From Mycobacterium sp. (GTDB taxonomy: Bacteria; Actinomycetota; Actinomycetes; Mycobacteriales; Mycobacteriaceae), in the NCBI GenBank assembly GCA_023264735.1, contig JAHFVD010000023.1, positions 27,112-91,111 of the forward strand: 64,000 nt of DNA, read 5' to 3'. The notes beneath the pieces were generated by a model. The model saw only the letters and a program-made list of their open reading frames with translations, made no database searches and was not told where the DNA came from. Positions within the stretch are counted from its first letter, which is position 1. Each line of letters begins with the position of its first letter. Below are positions 62,734-64,000 of the stretch, piece by piece. Made by a program: the position numbers and the translations under genes.

Positions 62734-62975
62734 GGCCGTTCCTTCTGAGCTCGAACCAGATCGACCAGATCTCCCACCGTCGAAACTCCCACGAGCACTT
62801 CTGGATTCAGCTGCGGTAACCCAAACGCGCGCTCGATCGCAATCGACAATTCGAGTAGCCGCAGCGATGTGTATCCGAGGTCGCCGACCAGCGCGCTACT
62901 CAGATCGGGCTCGCCGGCGGTGTCGGGGGCCATCGCCGCGACCAGCACCAGAACGTCGTCACTGATGTCAGTCAT
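62730..62975 (-). CDS. Acyl carrier protein of the AfsA operon
   Basis: 81 residues. Carrier pattern VLVLVAAMAPDTAGE, then LVGDLGYTSLRLLELSIAIE. The Ser in GYTSLRLLEL takes the phosphopantetheine. A PQLNPEVLVGVSTVGDLVDL end completes helix 3-4. The ATG overlaps the previous stop (ATGA). It could present the beta-ketoacyl chain to AfsA. Different from the ACP at 21.1 kb. Confidence 0.87.
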   Translation of the reverse strand: MTDISDDVLVLVAAMAPDTAGEPDLSSALVGDLGYTSLRLLELSIAIERAFGLPQLNPEVLVGVSTVGDLVDLVRAQKERP

Positions 62976-64000
62976 CGCGCCGGCCTCGCAGACGGTTGAG
63001 CTCCACCGCTGGCAAGCAGATCCCGGATTTCGTCGAGTTCGACGAAGGCATTCAGGTACCCGCCCATCCGTATCCACTGGTATCCATACCGGATGGTGCG
63101 CTGCCACTCGTCTCTCGACGAGAACGAGGAGGGAAACTTCTCGCCCCGGGTAACCTCGCGAACTGCGGCCACCAATGCGTCGAGCTCCTGTTGGGCTGAC
63201 CGTGCTTCGTCATGATCGTTGATCGACAACTCGATCAACCGGCACGCGGTCGCCGCCAGTTGCGGATGCTCAGGCACAAGCATGTCAAGCCGGCGGAACA
63301 ACACGGGGTCGGCGGGCAACGGTGTGACTCCCCAAGCGCTCGACAAGATCCGGACCGCCATGATGACGATACGGCGCCCACACAGTGACGCCACCTGCCA
63401 TTGCCCGTCCTTGACCGCACCGTTGAAGTCCTCGCGGGCGTTCTCCAGCACCATGTTGGCCAGGAGCAATGCCCCCGCACATTCCGCGAAAGCCCTTGCT
63501 TCCAGCGGCAATCGAGCGATATCCCGGTCTGTGTGAGCACCGTCGATGGTCACCACCGGCCGTTGATCGGACGGCAGCGGTGTCAGCGGCCGGCCAGGTG
63601 TGCACATCGCGGCGACAGGCGCGATGAGTCCCCCGCCGCGCCAGGCCAAGCCGACCAAGCCGTGGTCGACGAAAAGCCGAATGTGTTGGTGGGCAGCCTG
63701 TGTGTCCGCGATCGACTCACCGAAGATCACCTGCCGCCAGGATTGCGCGCAGTCAGCCGACAGCACGAAGACATCGGTCTTGTCGCGCACGACATGCGTG
63801 ACGGAGCCGATGCGCCAGGTGGTCACGCCAGGGGCGCGCCTCAACACGACGTTCACCGGGTCCAGCGTCACCCGTGGCCCACCCAACCGCACCACCAACG
63901 CCAGAGCTCGCTCGATGACGTCACGGCACGGCACCGCCGGGGTACGGGCGGCGTCGAGAGCCTGGTAGTCATCAAGCAGCGCCGCAACAGTCTGGTCGGC
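62972..64000 (-). CDS. Unknown protein with PqqD-like N-terminal part, cut by window edge
   Basis: The frame is open from the window end to TGA 62972, about 342 codons visible, with the start outside. An apparent GTG at 63934 is probably internal, because ADQTVAALLDDYQALDAART in front of it also reads as protein. Residues around LRRAPGVTTWRIGSVTHVVR, FVLSADCAQSWRQVIFGESI and HIRLFVDHGLVGLAW follow the strand-strand-helix-helix pattern of PqqD/RRE winged helices (Ser-Ala-x-x-x-x-W, then GL). The rest is helical with no known motif. First visible gene of the coupled AfsA operon; its partner substrate is not known. Confidence 0.6.
   Translation of the reverse strand, partial: ADQTVAALLDDYQALDAARTPAVPCRDVIERALALVVRLGGPRVTLDPVNVVLRRAPGVTTWRIGSVTHVVRDKTDVFVLSADCAQSWRQVIFGESIADTQAAHQHIRLFVDHGLVGLAWRGGGLIAPVAAMCTPGRPLTPLPSDQRPVVTIDGAHTDRDIARLPLEARAFAECAGALLLANMVLENAREDFNGAVKDGQWQVASLCGRRIVIMAVRILSSAWGVTPLPADPVLFRRLDMLVPEHPQLAATACRLIELSINDHDEARSAQQELDALVAAVREVTRGEKFPSSFSSRDEWQRTIRYGYQWIRMGGYLNAFVELDEIRDLLASGGAQPSARPAR

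Overview
The window is chromosomal DNA of a mycobacterium, most likely a fast-growing or environmental Mycolicibacterium. GC content is high. The gene order follows M. tuberculosis Rv0484c to Rv0439c read in reverse, and the markers are mycobacterial: hbhA, umaA, icl1, ramB, lpdC and groEL2 without a His-rich tail. It is not M. tuberculosis itself, because several accessory blocks interrupt the conserved order. All names given by synteny were assigned from memory of that gene order and of family sequences; nothing was searched.

Region by region. 1-12 kb: L,D-transpeptidase (lprQ), a secreted protein, murB, two DUF2505 proteins, a methyltransferase, a nitrilase-family amidohydrolase, a DUF2993 lipid-binding-type protein, deoC, two small envelope proteins, hbhA, its XRE regulator, a DUF445 membrane protein and a TetR. 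12-19.7 kb: a scar of two broken genes, PPK2, umaA, fadB2, icl1, acyl-ACP thioesterase, the glyoxylate regulator ramB and a carboxymuconolactone decarboxylase (CMD) family protein. 19.9-25.3 kb: a tight six-gene accessory operon (acyltransferase, ACP, alpha/beta hydrolase, glycosyltransferase, GHMP-kinase-like, FkbM methyltransferase). It sits inside a partly duplicated CMD/small-protein/Rv0463 block that also contains a diguanylate cyclase. 27.5-34 kb: lpdC, small membrane proteins, DUF779, aldehyde dehydrogenase, then two adjacent eroded genes (a GAF-domain regulator and a flavin monooxygenase) that carry internal deletions. 34-46.9 kb: prolyl oligopeptidase and a run of catabolic, membrane and secreted proteins, including a second PPK2. 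46.9-51.3 kb: a DUF559 gene bracketed by two 54-bp palindromes, groEL2 with two CIRCE operators, and a TetR/SDR divergent pair with repeated operators. 51.3-56.3 kb: a large class III cyclase/AAA regulator and a superfamily 2 helicase.

56.3-64 kb is the most unusual part. It is an apparently translationally coupled minus-strand operon of a PqqD-like/unknown protein (cut by the window edge), ACP, NAD-dependent epimerase, nucleoside-diphosphate-kinase-like protein, AfsA-type gamma-butyrolactone synthase, UbiA prenyltransferase and glycosyltransferase, with a convergent cytochrome P450. It looks like a specialised-metabolite or signalling-molecule locus built around an AfsA homologue, which is unexpected in a mycobacterium.

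Two general features stand out. Many genes have a TANNNT -10 box ending 6-8 nt before an ATG or GTG, the geometry of leaderless mycobacterial transcripts, and I used this to set several starts. Many operons use NTGA stop/start overlaps, including two candidate CTG starts.
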